Shown here: one piece after another, positions 62,688 to 64,000 of the stretch | Layout of the letters: each line of letters starts with the position of its first letter | Numbering within the stretch: the first letter of the stretch is position 1 | From: Hyphomicrobiales bacterium | GTDB taxonomy: Bacteria > Pseudomonadota > Alphaproteobacteria > Rhizobiales > NORP267 | NCBI GenBank assembly: GCA_030688605.1 | Contig: JAUYJB010000066.1 | Span: 28,522 to 92,521 of the forward strand | Length of the DNA stretch: 64,000 bases | Reading direction: 5' to 3' | Program-made: the position numbers and the translations under genes | Notes under the pieces: model-generated | Seen by the model: only the letters and a program-made list of their open reading frames with translations | Databases searched by the model: none | What the model was told of the DNA's origin: nothing

Positions 62688-63777
62688 GGCGACAAAGGGC
62701 AACGCCGCCACAACCGTCGTTGCTCCGGATACGCTCAGGCAATTCGTTGCAGCCCTCTTCCACCATCACGGCGTACCGGCAAGAGATGCCAGGACGGTCG
62801 CAGACTGTCTGGTCCGCGCCAATCTGCGCGGTGTCGACACACATGGTGTTTTTCGTGCTTCGCCCTATTTGGAGCGCATCCGCAAGGGCGTTTTGACGCC
62901 AAATCCCGAGATCAAGGTCGAGCGTGTCTCCCCGACAGCGGTGTCCATCGATGCCGGCAATGCGCTTGGTGCGGTCGCCGGAACGCGTGCCATGCGCGAA
63001 GCCATCGATCTGGCGGGCAGCACCGGCGTCGGAGTCGTTTCCGTCCGCCACAGCAACCATTACGGCATGGCTGCCTACTATGTGCTCCAAGCCATCGAGG
63101 CGGGCATGATCGGGCTAGCCTTCACCAACGCCTCCCCCGCATTCGCCCCCTGGGGCGGCCGCCGCCCCTTCTTCGGCACGAGCCCGCTCGCAGCCGGCGT
63201 GCCTGGAGGCGAAAATGGCCCATTCGTTCTCGACATGGCCATGAGCGTGCTGGCACGAGGGAATGTCTACATCGCCGCAAAGCGCGGCGAGGCGATCCCT
63301 CCGGGGTTGGCGCTCGACTCTGAAGGGCGCCCGACCACCAATCCGCAGGCGCTGATCGACGGCGGTACGATGCTGCCCGTCGGCGGCGTGAAAGGCGCGG
63401 CGCTTTCCATGCTGATGGACATTCTGAGCGGCGTGCTCTCAGGTGCAGCTTTCGCCGGACGTGTCGCCAACCCGCTTCTCGATCTCACCCGGCCCGCCGA
63501 CGTCGGGCACTTCTTCATTTGTTTGCGGCCCGATCTGTTCGTACCCCGGGAGGTGTTCACGGCACGCATGGATGAGCTTATCGAGCGGGTCAAGGCGGAG
63601 CCGCGCGCCGCGGACATCGACGAGATATTGATCCCGGGGGAGCGGGAACGCCGCACCGAAGCGCATCGCAGCAAGACCGGCATTCCGCTTTCGCGCGAAA
63701 CGCTGGACGCGTTGTTGGCGGAGGGAAAGTCTGCCGGCGTCGAACTGCAGGCGACTTCGGGAAGCAATCAGATTTAA
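62680..63777 (+). CDS. Ldh_2-family (malate/L-lactate/sulfolactate) dehydrogenase
   Basis: A 365-residue NAD(P)-dependent 2-hydroxyacid dehydrogenase. The conserved core ANLRGVDTHGVFRASPYLERI is followed by SVRHSNHYGMAAYYVLQAI with the catalytic His in HSNHYG, then SPAFAPWGG, FGTSPLAAGVPGG and a C-terminal LPVGGVKGAALSML. The family reduces 2-oxoacids such as pyruvate, malate or sulfopyruvate. The start overlaps the ABC fragment, which suggests a former organic-acid or sulfonate catabolic operon. It is full length and may still be functional. The substrate is not identified. Confidence 0.82.
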   Translation: MSEATKGNAATTVVAPDTLRQFVAALFHHHGVPARDARTVADCLVRANLRGVDTHGVFRASPYLERIRKGVLTPNPEIKVERVSPTAVSIDAGNALGAVAGTRAMREAIDLAGSTGVGVVSVRHSNHYGMAAYYVLQAIEAGMIGLAFTNASPAFAPWGGRRPFFGTSPLAAGVPGGENGPFVLDMAMSVLARGNVYIAAKRGEAIPPGLALDSEGRPTTNPQALIDGGTMLPVGGVKGAALSMLMDILSGVLSGAAFAGRVANPLLDLTRPADVGHFFICLRPDLFVPREVFTARMDELIERVKAEPRAADIDEILIPGERERRTEAHRSKTGIPLSRETLDALLAEGKSAGVELQATSGSNQI

Positions 63778-64000
63778 TCTCGAAAGCAACGACCCGATAC
63801 CCTTAGAGCGGTTCATGGTTATAGGGAACCATTTGACCGGGATGATTTTGCGCCGGGGCCAGGCGCGGCTCGCCGGGCGATGCGGTGCATCGGCCAACAG
63901 CCGCAACACCGCCACGGCGCAAAAGAACCCGGCCTTCGGTGGGCCAAATCGGCCCACCGGGTTCGTTGCGGCGCTCGCCCGATATCCCGTATCGCGCGTC
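63778..64000. other. gene-free right end
   Basis: No gene is supported in the last 223 bases except that a gene may start beyond the window. The second copy of the 35-bp repeat lies at 63805-63839. A hairpin CGGTGGGCC-aaat-cGGCCCACCG (63938-63960) could act as a terminator. Confidence 0.45.
63805..63839. repeat. 35-bp direct repeat, copy 2
   Basis: Identical over 35 bases to 44276-44310 and in the same orientation. It begins 28 bases after the Ldh_2 stop codon. Flanking bases differ, so the identity is limited to the repeat. Confidence 0.85.

Overview
This window is a high-GC, densely coded chromosomal segment that looks like an alphaproteobacterium, most likely of the Hyphomicrobiales. The pointers are the nar operon layout (NarR-type regulator, narK1-narK2 fusion, narGHJI, NifM-type isomerase), a CcmI-type cytochrome maturation protein, a PioB/MtrB-PioA/MtrA pair, a DUF1932 protein, and short palindromic intergenic repeats of the kind scattered through Hyphomicrobiales genomes. 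I saw no tRNA, rRNA, CRISPR array, integrase, transposase or phage gene. Genus assignment is beyond what can be read by eye.

Layout. (1) 0.2-4.4 kb: small envelope genes (secreted proteins, OmpA, a broken vWA gene, DUF3592, TPR). (2) 5.0-17.2 kb: a large c-type cytochrome locus. It holds two tetraheme c553-like proteins, a membrane monoheme protein, a nine-heme cytochrome c fused to a b-type membrane domain (CbcL-like), two small monoheme proteins, a DUF411 protein, CcmI, and an outer-membrane MtrB/PioB barrel with its decaheme MtrA/PioA partner. Together they look like a complete route from quinone pool to cell surface or the reverse. (3) 17.7-20.3 kb: cyanide-insensitive-type bd oxidase and a 47-residue DUF3096 protein. 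(4) 20.5-29.7 kb: a glycan/lipid locus (GT2, methyltransferase, two paralogous large YfhO-like membrane proteins, flippase-like protein). (5) 30.0-38.7 kb: ribosome hibernation factor fused to a cold-shock domain, BON protein, MBOAT/SGNH acylation pair, two monoheme cytochromes, a zinc-finger protein, and a ThDP-dependent dehydrogenase E1 beta/alpha pair whose alpha subunit carries a twin-arginine export signal. (6) 38.8-43.9 kb: Ca2+-type P-ATPase, DUF1932 dehydrogenase, bfd and bfr. (7) 44.5-49.1 kb: pyruvate:ferredoxin oxidoreductase (porG, porA, porB and a GltD-like/ferredoxin fusion). (8) 49.7-62.4 kb: narR, narK fusion, narK, narGHJI, a truncated peptidyl-prolyl isomerase and a small protein. 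(9) 62.4-63.8 kb: an ABC-ATPase fragment and an Ldh_2-family dehydrogenase.

Unifying theme: at least seven perfect or near-perfect TTGA-N6-TCAA palindromes (FNR/NarR/FixK type) lie in front of the multiheme cytochrome operon, the small cytochromes, the hibernation factor, the E1 genes, the P-ATPase, por, narR and narK. The window therefore reads as a low-oxygen island combining nitrate respiration, possible extracellular electron exchange, high-affinity oxidase, 2-oxoacid oxidation and dormancy functions.

The most novel candidate is the Tat-exported E1 alpha with its E1 beta. No E2 or E3 gene is nearby, and two c-type cytochrome genes lie just downstream, beyond a strong terminator. The second is the CbcL-like plus MtrAB set in an alphaproteobacterial denitrifier.
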